In this document: piece after piece, positions 1-6,680 of the stretch
How the letters are laid out: every line of letters begins with the position of its first letter
Numbering within the stretch: the first letter of the stretch is position 1
DNA from: an uncultured Oscillospiraceae bacterium
Lineage (GTDB): Bacteria; Bacillota; Clostridia; Oscillospirales; Ruminococcaceae
Assembly (NCBI GenBank): GCA_910579125.1
Contig: CAJTTH010000051.1
Coordinates: 1-6,711 of the forward strand
Reading direction: 5' to 3'
Length of the DNA: 6,711 nucleotides
The notes under the pieces: generated by a model
What the model was told of the DNA's origin: nothing
Database searches by the model: none
What the model saw: the letters and a program-made list of their open reading frames with translations, nothing else
Program-made: the position numbers and the translations under genes

Positions 1-35
1 TACAATGAAATAATTCTCAAATGAAGTCTTATTTA

Positions 36-64
36 TAGACTTTTTGTTGAATATATGGTATAAT
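36..64 (+). promoter_or_regulatory. Extended -10 promoter of the hydCBA operon
   Basis: The -10 is a perfect TATAAT at 59-64, preceded by TG at 56-57 (a TGn extended -10). With a 17-base spacer the -35 is TAGACT (36-41), which matches TTGACA at four of six positions. The start of transcription would be near 71, giving a leader of about 95 bases before hydC. The -35 overlaps an inverted repeat, AAGTCT (24-29) and AGACTT (37-42). That repeat could be an operator, or a weak terminator of a gene lying to the left, because five T follow it. Confidence 0.7.
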
Positions 65-73
65 ACATAAGGA

Positions 74-140
74 TATATCGTGCAGTGCATAAATAAAATA
101 ACGATATACGGTTTGTTTAAAGTCCGCCGAGGAACGGCGG
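74..140 (+). promoter_or_regulatory. Structured 5' leader of the hydrogenase operon
   Basis: Two perfect inverted repeats fill the untranslated leader. The first pairs TATATCGT (74-81) with ACGATATA (101-108) around a 19-base loop. The second pairs CCGCCG (124-129) with CGGCGG (135-140) around the loop AGGAA and stands 11 bases before the AAGGAGG ribosome binding site (152-158). No long T-run follows the GC-rich hairpin, so it is not a good intrinsic terminator. It may instead stabilise the 5' end of the message or affect translation. It matches no riboswitch class that I recognise. Confidence 0.4.
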
Positions 141-165
141 TAAAATTATTCAAGGAGGCTATAAC

Positions 166-660
166 ATGGCTTTTAAAAAGAGCGCTGTTCCCTTTTCGGG
201 AACGCCCGAGCAGGAGGAGAAGCTCAAAGCGGTCATCGCCGAGCATAAGGACGATCCGGGTGCGCTGATGCCTATTCTTCAGAAGGCTCAGGACATTTAC
301 GGCTACCTCCCTATCGAGGTGCAGACTATGATCGCGGACGCAATAGAAATTCCGCTGGAGAAGGTGTACGGCGTCGTTACGTTCTACGCGCAGTTCTCCA
401 TTAACCCGAAAGGACAGTACAAAATTTCCGTTTGTCTGGGAACGGCTTGCTATGTAAAGGGTTCGGGTGACATATTCAACAAGCTGCAGGAAAGGCTCGG
501 CATCGGAAGCGGCGAGATCACGCCCGACGGAAAGTTCTCCCTTGACGCGTGCCGCTGCATCGGCGCGTGCGGACTTGCTCCCGTTCTGACTGTCAACGAC
601 GACGTTTACGGCAGACTGACCGTCGACGACGTGGATAAAATACTCGCAAAGTACAATTAA
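166..660 (+). CDS. hydC: NAD(P)H-linked [FeFe] hydrogenase, NuoE-like [2Fe-2S] subunit (HydC)
   Basis: This 164-residue protein is the small electron-transfer subunit of a soluble trimeric [FeFe] hydrogenase, related to NuoE of complex I and to HndA. After a helical N-terminal part (about 15-75), a thioredoxin-like domain binds one [2Fe-2S] cluster. The ligands are C90 and C95 in CLGTAC, and C131 and C135 in CIGACGLAPV. An extra cysteine, C129, lies two residues before the third ligand. Length is normal for the family (about 160). The start is fixed by AAGGAGG at 152-158, seven bases before ATG. It is first in the operon, with 39 bases to hydB. The likely role is electron transfer at the HydB flavin end of the complex, in the cytoplasm. 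Family assignment is secure. The symbol follows the Thermotoga HydABC naming; hndA is the equivalent elsewhere. Confidence 0.93.
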   Translation: MAFKKSAVPFSGTPEQEEKLKAVIAEHKDDPGALMPILQKAQDIYGYLPIEVQTMIADAIEIPLEKVYGVVTFYAQFSINPKGQYKISVCLGTACYVKGSGDIFNKLQERLGIGSGEITPDGKFSLDACRCIGACGLAPVLTVNDDVYGRLTVDDVDKILAKYN

Positions 661-699
661 GTACATAGAATTCCGATTTTAAGAAAGGAAATCTTTAAG

Positions 700-2574
<1,875 letters not shown>

Positions 2575-2595
2575 GAGGGAAAGGGGTAAAAAGAT

Positions 2596-4335
2596 ATGGT
2601 TAATATTAAAATTAACGGCAGGGATTATTCCGTTCCCGAGGGCAGCACCATTCTTGAGGCTGCTCGTACTGCGGGAATAAAGATCCCCACGCTGTGTTAC
2701 TTAAAGGATATCAACGCTATCGGCGCTTGCCGTATCTGCGTTGTCGAGGTCAAGGGCGCGAGAAGCCTTGTGGCGGCTTGCGTATATCCCGTAAACGAGG
2801 GCATGGAGGTGTTCACCAACACGCCCAAGGTTATCGAGAGCCGCAAGACCACTCTGGAGCTCATCATCTCCAACCACAAGAGAGAGTGCCTGTCCTGCAA
2901 GCGCAGCGGCACGTGCGAGCTTCAGCAGCTTTGCTACGAGTACGGCATTGATGAAAATATGTTCAGCGGTGAAAATCCCGCTGTTGAAATCGATGATTCC
3001 GCGGCACACATGGTTCGCGACAACTCCAAGTGCATCCTCTGCCGCCGCTGCGTGGCAGCTTGCGGTGTTACTCAGGGCATCGGAGTTATCGGCGCGAATG
3101 AGCGCGGTTTCGCTACGCAGATCGCGTCGCCGTTCGATATGGGCTTGGCGGATACCGCTTGCGTTTCCTGCGGACAATGCATTATCGCGTGTCCGACAGG
3201 CGCGCTCACCGAAAAGGACGACACACAGAAGGTTCTCGACGCTATCGCAGACCCGACAAAGACCGTTGTCGTTCAGCCCGCTCCCGCAGTCCGCGCGTCT
3301 CTTGGCGAGGCGTTCGGCTATCCTGTGGGCACTAACGTTGAGGGCAAGATGATCGCGGCTCTGCGCAGACTGGGCTTCGATAAGGTATTCGATACCAACT
3401 TCTCGGCTGATCTCACCATTATGGAGGAGGCTCATGAGTTCCTTGACCGCGTTCAGAATGGCGGCAAGCTGCCGATGATCACGTCCTGCTCACCGGGTTG
3501 GATCCGTTACTGCGAGAACTACTTCCCCGACTTTATCCCGAATTTGTCTACCTGCAAGTCGCCGCAGCAGATGTTCGGTGCTGTCGTAAAGACATACTAC
3601 GCGCAGAAGCTCGGCAAGAACCCCGAGGACGTTATTTCCGTTTCGGTAATGCCGTGTACCGCAAAGAAGTACGAGATCAACCGCAAGGATCAGGCGGCGG
3701 CAGGTATTCCCGACGTTGACATCACGATCACTACGCGTGAGCTTGCACGTCTTATTGAAAAAGAGGGCATTATGTTTAACGAGCTTCCCGACGAGGAGCC
3801 CGATTCTCCGCTCGGCTCGGGTACGGGCGCGGCTGTCATCTTCGGCGCGACGGGCGGCGTTATGGAGGCCGCTCTGCGCACCGCGGTATGGAAGCTCACG
3901 GGCGAGAACAACGACGCTCCTATCGACTTCAAGGAGGTTCGCGGCGTTGAAGGAATCAAGGAAGCGACCTACAACGTCGGCGGTAAGGAAGTCAAGGTTG
4001 CTGTTGCAAGCGGTCTGGCGAACGCAAAGGCGCTGCTCAAGAAGATCAGAGCGGGTGAAGCGAGCTACGACTTCATCGAGATAATGGCTTGTCCCGGCGG
4101 CTGCGTAAACGGCGGCGGGCAGATCATTCAGCCCGCGTCGGTGAAGAACTTCATCGACATAAGAGCCGAGCGCGCAAAGGTTCTCTATGACATCGACGCA
4201 GCTGAAACATTCCGCCGTTCGCACGAGAACCCCGATATTCAGGCGCTGTACAAGGAGTTCTTCGGCGAACCGAATTCTCACAAGGCGCACGAAGTACTGC
4301 ACACAAGCTATGAAGCTCAGGAGCTTTACAGATAA
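2596..4335 (+). CDS. hydA: [FeFe] hydrogenase catalytic subunit (HydA)
   Basis: This 579-residue enzyme catalyses 2H+ + 2e- to H2 and the reverse. The N-terminal electron relay holds a plant-type [2Fe-2S] site (C34, C45, C48, C62), a His-ligated [4Fe-4S] site (H94, C98, C101, C107) and two [4Fe-4S] sites (C146, C149, C152, C156 and C189, C192, C195, C199). The H-cluster domain follows, with L1 TSCSPGW (296-302), L2 MPCTAKK (352-358) and L3 EIMACPGGCVNGGG (495-508). L1 has Ser where Clostridium pasteurianum CpI has a second Cys. I recall this variant from HndD-like NAD(P)-linked enzymes. Length is close to CpI (574), so the C-terminal Fe-S extension of Thermotoga HydA is absent. AAGGGG at 2581-2586 sets the start. 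The gene ends the operon. Coupling to HydB and HydC suggests reversible H2 formation from NADH plus reduced ferredoxin (inference). Confidence 0.95.
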   Translation: MVNIKINGRDYSVPEGSTILEAARTAGIKIPTLCYLKDINAIGACRICVVEVKGARSLVAACVYPVNEGMEVFTNTPKVIESRKTTLELIISNHKRECLSCKRSGTCELQQLCYEYGIDENMFSGENPAVEIDDSAAHMVRDNSKCILCRRCVAACGVTQGIGVIGANERGFATQIASPFDMGLADTACVSCGQCIIACPTGALTEKDDTQKVLDAIADPTKTVVVQPAPAVRASLGEAFGYPVGTNVEGKMIAALRRLGFDKVFDTNFSADLTIMEEAHEFLDRVQNGGKLPMITSCSPGWIRYCENYFPDFIPNLSTCKSPQQMFGAVVKTYYAQKLGKNPEDVISVSVMPCTAKKYEINRKDQAAAGIPDVDITITTRELARLIEKEGIMFNELPDEEPDSPLGSGTGAAVIFGATGGVMEAALRTAVWKLTGENNDAPIDFKEVRGVEGIKEATYNVGGKEVKVAVASGLANAKALLKKIRAGEASYDFIEIMACPGGCVNGGGQIIQPASVKNFIDIRAERAKVLYDIDAAETFRRSHENPDIQALYKEFFGEPNSHKAHEVLHTSYEAQELYR

Positions 4336-4345
4336 TTAAACAGCA

Positions 4346-4376
4346 TTCCCCCGTTGATAAGACGGGGGAATTTTTT
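4346..4376 (+). terminator. Intrinsic terminator of the hydCBA operon
   Basis: A perfect 9-bp stem, TTCCCCCGT (4346-4354) with ACGGGGGAA (4362-4370), has a 7-base loop and is followed directly by six T (4371-4376). It lies 10 bases after the hydA stop codon and closes the operon. Confidence 0.93.
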
Positions 4377-4382
4377 GCATAA

Positions 4383-4410
4383 ATAAAGGCTGCGCATTTG
4401 CAGCCTTTAT
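4383..4410 (-). terminator. Convergent terminator hairpin of the small peptide gene
   Basis: A perfect 11-bp stem pairs 4383-4393 with 4400-4410 around a 6-base loop. On the - strand it begins five bases after the stop codon of the 47-codon gene, and the distal arm runs into CCTTTATTTAT. The T-rich run is imperfect but far better on this strand than on the other. It therefore most likely ends the - strand unit, back to back with the hydrogenase terminator. Confidence 0.65.
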
Positions 4411-4414
4411 CCAT

Positions 4415-4558
4415 TTAAGCCACGCCCGCATTCACCGCTACAAAGAACCACGGGTTCTCGTTGTCCAGATCCATATTGCCCTTGTATTCATCGGCGATCG
4501 ATACGCTCTCAAAGCGGTTGTCCTGAGCTTCCTCTAAAATGATCTCATTGTTTTCCAT
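4415..4558 (-). CDS. Small 47-residue peptide, possible RiPP-type precursor or signal peptide
   Basis: A 47-codon gene runs from ATG (4558-4556) to TAA (4417-4415). The product starts MENNEIILEEAQDNRF, continues through an acidic middle part rich in D, E and N, and ends with the hydrophobic tail NPWFFVAVNAGVA. It has no Cys, no Thr and only two Ser, so it is not an obvious lanthipeptide or sactipeptide. It has no membrane segment of normal length and no secretion signal. Support for a real gene is strong for its size: a GAAAGGGG ribosome binding site seven bases before ATG, a promoter upstream (4629-4657), a terminator hairpin directly after it, and GC-rich codons like those of the hyd genes inside an AT-rich spacer. 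The shape, a charged leader followed by a short Val/Ala/Asn core, recalls precursors of ribosomally made modified peptides. No maturase or transporter is in view. The function is unknown. Confidence 0.7.
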   Translation of the reverse strand: MENNEIILEEAQDNRFESVSIADEYKGNMDLDNENPWFFVAVNAGVA

Positions 4559-4628
4559 ATTAGTTGCCCCTTTCTTATATATGTTTGTTCTACACGGAGG
4601 CGTTTTTATTTATCTGCCTCTCACTTAT

Positions 4629-4657
4629 AATATAGCAACATTCTTCAAATAAGTCAA
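4629..4657 (-). promoter_or_regulatory. Promoter of the small peptide gene
   Basis: On the - strand TTGACT (4657-4652) and TATATT (4634-4629) are 17 bases apart. Transcription would start near 4622, about 64 bases before the ATG of the 47-codon gene. Confidence 0.65.
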
Positions 4658-4753
4658 TAGTTTTTTCCGAATTTCGTAGCTTTAAAAAATAATACACAAA
4701 AAACGTGTAAAATATTTAGCAATATTCCACAACGAGATTGATATTTCATTGTC

Positions 4754-4777
4754 AATGTTGTTTGATAAGGCAACATT
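4754..4777. repeat. Inverted repeat in the AT-rich spacer
   Basis: AATGTTG (4754-4760) and CAACATT (4771-4777) form a perfect 7-bp stem with a 10-base loop, followed on the + strand by ATTTTT. A second short palindrome, CTGAAA-A-TTTCAG, follows at 4784-4796. It could be a weak terminator or a protein site. The base composition makes chance a real alternative. Confidence 0.3.
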
Positions 4778-4834
4778 ATTTTTCTGAAAATTTCAGTCTG
4801 CAAAAATGGCAAAGTCTCCTTGCTATGTAAATAA

Positions 4835-4892
4835 TTACAAATCGGTTACAAATTCTTGCAAAATGGTTACAATTAAATTACAGTTTTGTAAC
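4835..4892 (+). promoter_or_regulatory. Phased TTACA motifs upstream of a small-RNA promoter
   Basis: TTACA occurs at 4835, 4846, 4867 and 4878, so the spacings are 11, 21 and 11 bases, close to whole helical turns. Two copies sit in the longer direct repeat GGTTACAA (4844-4851 and 4865-4872). The last copy forms an inverted repeat TTACA-N4-TGTAA (4878-4891) that ends six bases before the -35 at 4898. This is the expected layout of a regulator binding one face of the DNA. The regulator is unknown. Confidence 0.4.
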
Positions 4893-4897
4893 AATAG

Positions 4898-4925
4898 TTG
4901 ACATTGCAAAAAAATATGGTAAAAT
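4898..4925 (+). promoter_or_regulatory. Sigma-A promoter of a putative small RNA
   Basis: The -35 is a perfect TTGACA (4898-4903). After 16 bases comes TAAAAT (4920-4925), preceded by TG at 4917-4918 (extended -10). Transcription would start near 4932. Confidence 0.7.
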
Positions 4926-4931
4926 ATATGT

Positions 4932-5120
4932 ATGGGGTCGGATCATACTAATAATTTCAATTCACACGGCTGCAAAGTTTGCCTACGTCCCTACTTCCAT
5001 TTTGGGAGCGGCGCGGATTTTACATATAATACCCTATGCGGCATCAAATCTCTCTCCTCTGTCCGCAATGCTCCGGATAATTTCTCCCCGAAACGCTTTC
5101 GCTTTTCGGGGGTTTTCTTT
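4932..5120 (+). ncRNA. Putative structured small RNA of about 185 nt (6S RNA is one candidate)
   Basis: A transcript from the promoter at 4898-4925 would run about 185 bases to a clear intrinsic terminator. No reading frame in it has a ribosome binding site. The frame from ATG at 4932 begins at the predicted 5' end and reads through the terminator. A long stem is visible: GGAGC (5005-5009) pairs with GCTCC (5070-5074), G5010 with T5069, and GCGGA (5013-5017) with TCCGC (5062-5066), leaving a 2x2 internal loop. A GGGG near the 5' end (4934-4937) could pair with CCCC at 5086-5089 in competition with the terminator. Length, own promoter and own terminator fit 6S RNA (ssrS), but I could not build the typical large central bubble. 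The class therefore stays open. It has no SRP, RNase P, T-box or purine-riboswitch signature. Confidence 0.45.
5086..5120 (+). terminator. Intrinsic terminator of the putative small RNA
   Basis: CCCCGAAA (5086-5093) and TTTCGGGG (5104-5111) form a perfect 8-bp stem. After one more G comes TTTTCTTT (5113-5120). The next gene, on the other strand, ends at 5202, so this terminator can only serve + strand transcription from the left. Confidence 0.85.
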
Positions 5121-5201
5121 GCTTATTCTAGGGAGGAAAATACAAAACACCCCTTTTCTTCTGTACAGTCATTCTTTAACGCTGACGCATTATCAGCAAC
5201 G

Positions 5202-5531
5202 TTATTTATTTTGTCTGCTTAACATCAAAATGATTATTCCGTCAAGAAGCCCCTTATTATCTGCGGAAAGGCTTTCGGCTTTGCTCAATATTCTTTTGTC
5301 GAGCTGCAGCAGGCTTTCTGCGCCGACCAGAAAATAATCGGGGGTCGTATGCAGAACGTCGCATAATTTCATAATAAGCTCAAGGCTTGGCGCTGAGCAT
5401 CCAGTTTCAAGATTGGATATATATTTGTAATAAACATCAAGCCGCTCGCAAAGCTCGTATTGCTTCAAGCCCGGATCTTTTCTGCGTTTGGCGATCCGCC
5501 GCCCGACTTCTTTGTAATCAATGTTGCTCAT
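5202..5531 (-). CDS. XRE-family helix-turn-helix transcriptional regulator
   Basis: This is a 109-residue DNA-binding protein. Residues about 7-65 form an HTH_3/XRE (Cro/C1-type) domain: the first helix holds VGRRIAKRRKDPGLKQ, then YELCERLDVYYKYISNLETG covers the helix-turn-helix with the usual ISNLE(T/N)G signature, then SLELIMKLCDVLHTTPDYFL ends the domain. The remaining 40 residues are a short helical tail with no sensor domain. AGGGGTGA (5543-5536) lies four bases before ATG. A palindrome 28 bases upstream of the start could be its own operator. It faces away from a perfect + strand promoter at 5601-5629, so that transcript is a plausible second target. Such stand-alone regulators are common in phage, mobile element and small regulatory loci, and no specific function can be assigned. 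Family assignment is secure. Confidence 0.9.
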   Translation of the reverse strand: MSNIDYKEVGRRIAKRRKDPGLKQYELCERLDVYYKYISNLETGCSAPSLELIMKLCDVLHTTPDYFLVGAESLLQLDKRILSKAESLSADNKGLLDGIIILMLSRQNK

Positions 5532-5558
5532 ACCGTCACCCCTATTTTATAATATCAA

Positions 5559-5574
5559 TATTTTGCGTAAAATA
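5559..5574. promoter_or_regulatory. Putative operator between divergent promoters
   Basis: TATTTT (5559-5564), GCGT, AAAATA (5569-5574) make a perfect inverted repeat with a 4-base centre. It covers the expected -35 area of the XRE gene (candidate -10 TATTAT at 5554-5549 on the - strand) and lies 26 bases before the -35 of the + strand promoter at 5601. The size suits an XRE dimer. Binding is an inference. Confidence 0.4.
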
Positions 5575-5581
5575 AGACTAT

Positions 5582-5947
5582 CTATTTCATGGTTTTCTGC
5601 TTGACAAACGGATTTTTCTGTGATATAATAAGAAAAAATGACAGATTTCTATTTGATAGGGGGATATTACGTTTACAAGAATAAATGTAGTAATTGTGTG
5701 GGTCTTTCGTAGGCAGTTTATTATTGGTTCGAGGTTGTTCAAACGCTCGCTCTTTAGCTTCACGTTCTGCAGCCAGCCCGGCAAGAGTTTTCGCTCTCTC
5801 TGATACATTATCCGCAAGCTGTCTCCCGTGAAATGCGAATGTCTCCAAACGCTGCCCGATGGATACGCCGACTGCGTTTCAAACGCTCAATGGTATAAAT
5901 GTCTCGGCAACGACTGGACGGTCGATATCATTGTACATATTTTTCAT
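5582..5947 (-). pseudogene. Possible gene remnant interrupted by an in-frame TGA
   Basis: On the - strand a frame opens at ATG (5947-5945) and again at ATG (5938-5936), reads MYNDIDRPVVAETFIPLSV, hits TGA at 5881-5879, and then continues open as NAVGVSIGQRLETFAFHG, followed by a charged helical stretch with RQLADNVSERAKTLAGLAAE and EREAKERAFEQ. Both parts look like ordinary protein with GC-rich codons, unlike the surrounding AT-rich spacer. Beyond about 5700 the frame becomes AT-rich, crosses the promoter at 5601-5629 and probably no longer codes. There is no clear ribosome binding site before either ATG. I do not recognise the family. It may be a decayed accessory or mobile-element gene, or coincidental open frames. 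The true left end is unknown; 5582 is only the next stop codon. Confidence 0.3.
5601..5629 (+). promoter_or_regulatory. Perfect sigma-A promoter without a recognised gene
   Basis: TTGACA (5601-5606) and TATAAT (5624-5629) are exactly 17 bases apart, with TG at 5621-5622 (extended -10). It resembles the ssrA promoter: both share CTTGACAAA at the -35 and TGATATAAT at the -10. Transcription would start near 5636. Downstream, only a 24-codon frame (ATG at 5638, TAG at 5710-5712) without a ribosome binding site is present, and no clear gene follows before ssrA. Confidence 0.75.
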
Positions 5948-6195
5948 TTTTTAAAAATGGTTAAAATTGTGTAATATTCAAAAAGATTAGAATTATTTTA
6001 AACATTGCGGGGATCTTGCTATCGATTTAACAATATTTTAATTTTTGTTTTCTGCTTTTGACTTAACAGAGCCGTTTTGCACATAGAAAAGTTGCCGATT
6101 TTCTGCTTTTTAGCGGCTTTTTTATATTTTGCTTGGCAGACAACAGTTGTCCATGATAAAAAACGGTTTTCGTCTTCAGAATAAAAAAACGGAAA
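5948..6195. other. AT-rich spacer without a gene
   Basis: I see no credible coding sequence here on either strand. The stretch holds a 10-base sequence, TTTTCTGCTT, at 6048-6057 and 6099-6108 (also at 5593-5602). There is also a weak terminator-like element: GCCG (6094-6097) can pair with CGGC (6114-6117), followed by six T (6118-6123). That element could end a + strand transcript from the 5601-5629 promoter. Confidence 0.5.
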
Positions 6196-6201
6196 ATACC
6201 C

Positions 6202-6230
6202 TTGACAAATCGAATGGTTTATGATATAAT
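6202..6230 (+). promoter_or_regulatory. ssrA promoter
   Basis: TTGACA (6202-6207) and TATAAT (6225-6230) are separated by exactly 17 bases, with TG at 6222-6223. Transcription would start near 6237, leaving about 30 bases to be removed from the 5' end of the tmRNA precursor, as expected for RNase P processing. Confidence 0.88.
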
Positions 6231-6266
6231 TTAAAATTACAAGGTGGTATTGTTTTTCTAAATCAT

Positions 6267-6616
6267 GGGGTCGTAAAGGCTTCGACGGGGATTCTGATAC
6301 GCAATAAGCGAGTAGTGAGGGCGAAATCACTTTAATAGTCGCAACTTAAATTTAAACGCAGACGACGATCTCGTTTTAGCAGCTGCCTAAGGCACTGCCG
6401 TCATTCCTCGCAGTACCGCATGCGGGGTTATGGCGTCGATCAGCGGTGAACGACCTGAGCGAATAGCCTTATAACTCTCGTTGTATCAAAGGCTACCAGA
6501 CGCAAAAGCCTGTTTGTCGGCGTTCGCGCGAGGGAATTTTAAAAGATGAACTGCACTCGGAGAAGGTTGCGGGGACGGGTTTTCGGACAGGGGTTCAATT
6601 CCCCTCGACTCCACCA
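6267..6616 (+). ncRNA. ssrA: Transfer-messenger RNA (tmRNA)
   Basis: This 350-base RNA rescues ribosomes stalled on broken messages and tags the unfinished protein for proteolysis. The 5' end GGGGTCG (6267-6273) pairs with CGACTCC near the 3' end to make the acceptor stem (with one G-U pair). The conserved GTAAAGGCTTCGACGGGG block follows, and the T-arm GGTTCAATTCC and an encoded CCA (6614-6616) close the tRNA-like part. The resume codon is most likely GCA at 6358-6360, giving the tag ADDDLVLAAA and then TAA (6388-6390). The start ADDD matches clostridial tags such as ADDNFAIAA. The earlier GCA (6341-6343), which sits where the E. coli resume codon would by local sequence, is excluded because it runs into TAA after one codon. 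It is a one-piece tmRNA with the normal arrangement, and identification is secure. Confidence 0.97.
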
Positions 6617-6638
6617 TGATATAGTGACAAAAAAGATA

Positions 6639-6680
6639 TTATGCCCACAAACGGCGGTACAAAGCCATTTGTGGGCATAA
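6639..6680 (-). terminator. Long hairpin downstream of ssrA, probable terminator
   Basis: A perfect 13-bp stem pairs 6639-6651 with 6668-6680. Inside the loop GGC (6653-6655) can pair with GCC (6664-6666). On the + strand it is followed by ATCTTGTG, a poor T-run. On the - strand it is followed by TATCTTTTTT, a good one. It is therefore best explained as the terminator of a - strand gene to the right of the window, perhaps also serving ssrA, whose 3' end lies 22 bases before it. Confidence 0.65.

Noticed and set aside
44..51. TTGTTGAA as a possible Rex (redox repressor) half-site in the hyd promoter
   Set aside because: Rex sites are palindromic (TTGTTAA-N4-TTAACAA type) and no second half is present, so the match is too weak to report as an operator.
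4932..5222. Open frame of 96 codons on the + strand starting at the small-RNA 5' end, and a second one at 5002-5337
   Set aside because: The first has no leader or ribosome binding site. Both read through the strong terminator at 5086-5120, and the second overlaps the XRE gene.
5638..5712. A 24-codon frame directly downstream of the perfect promoter at 5601-5629
   Set aside because: Its ATG is at the predicted transcription start with no ribosome binding site, and the codons are AT-rich without the style of the real genes. Leaderless translation cannot be excluded, but support is too thin for a gene call.
5593..6108. TTTTCTGCTT repeated at 5593-5602, 6048-6057 and 6099-6108
   Set aside because: Short T-rich words repeat by chance in such AT-rich spacers. 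The spacing is irregular and no wider similarity surrounds the copies.
6019..6330. Open frame of 103 codons on the - strand
   Set aside because: It runs through the ssrA promoter and the conserved 5' end of the tmRNA, and its composition is AT-rich and low in complexity.
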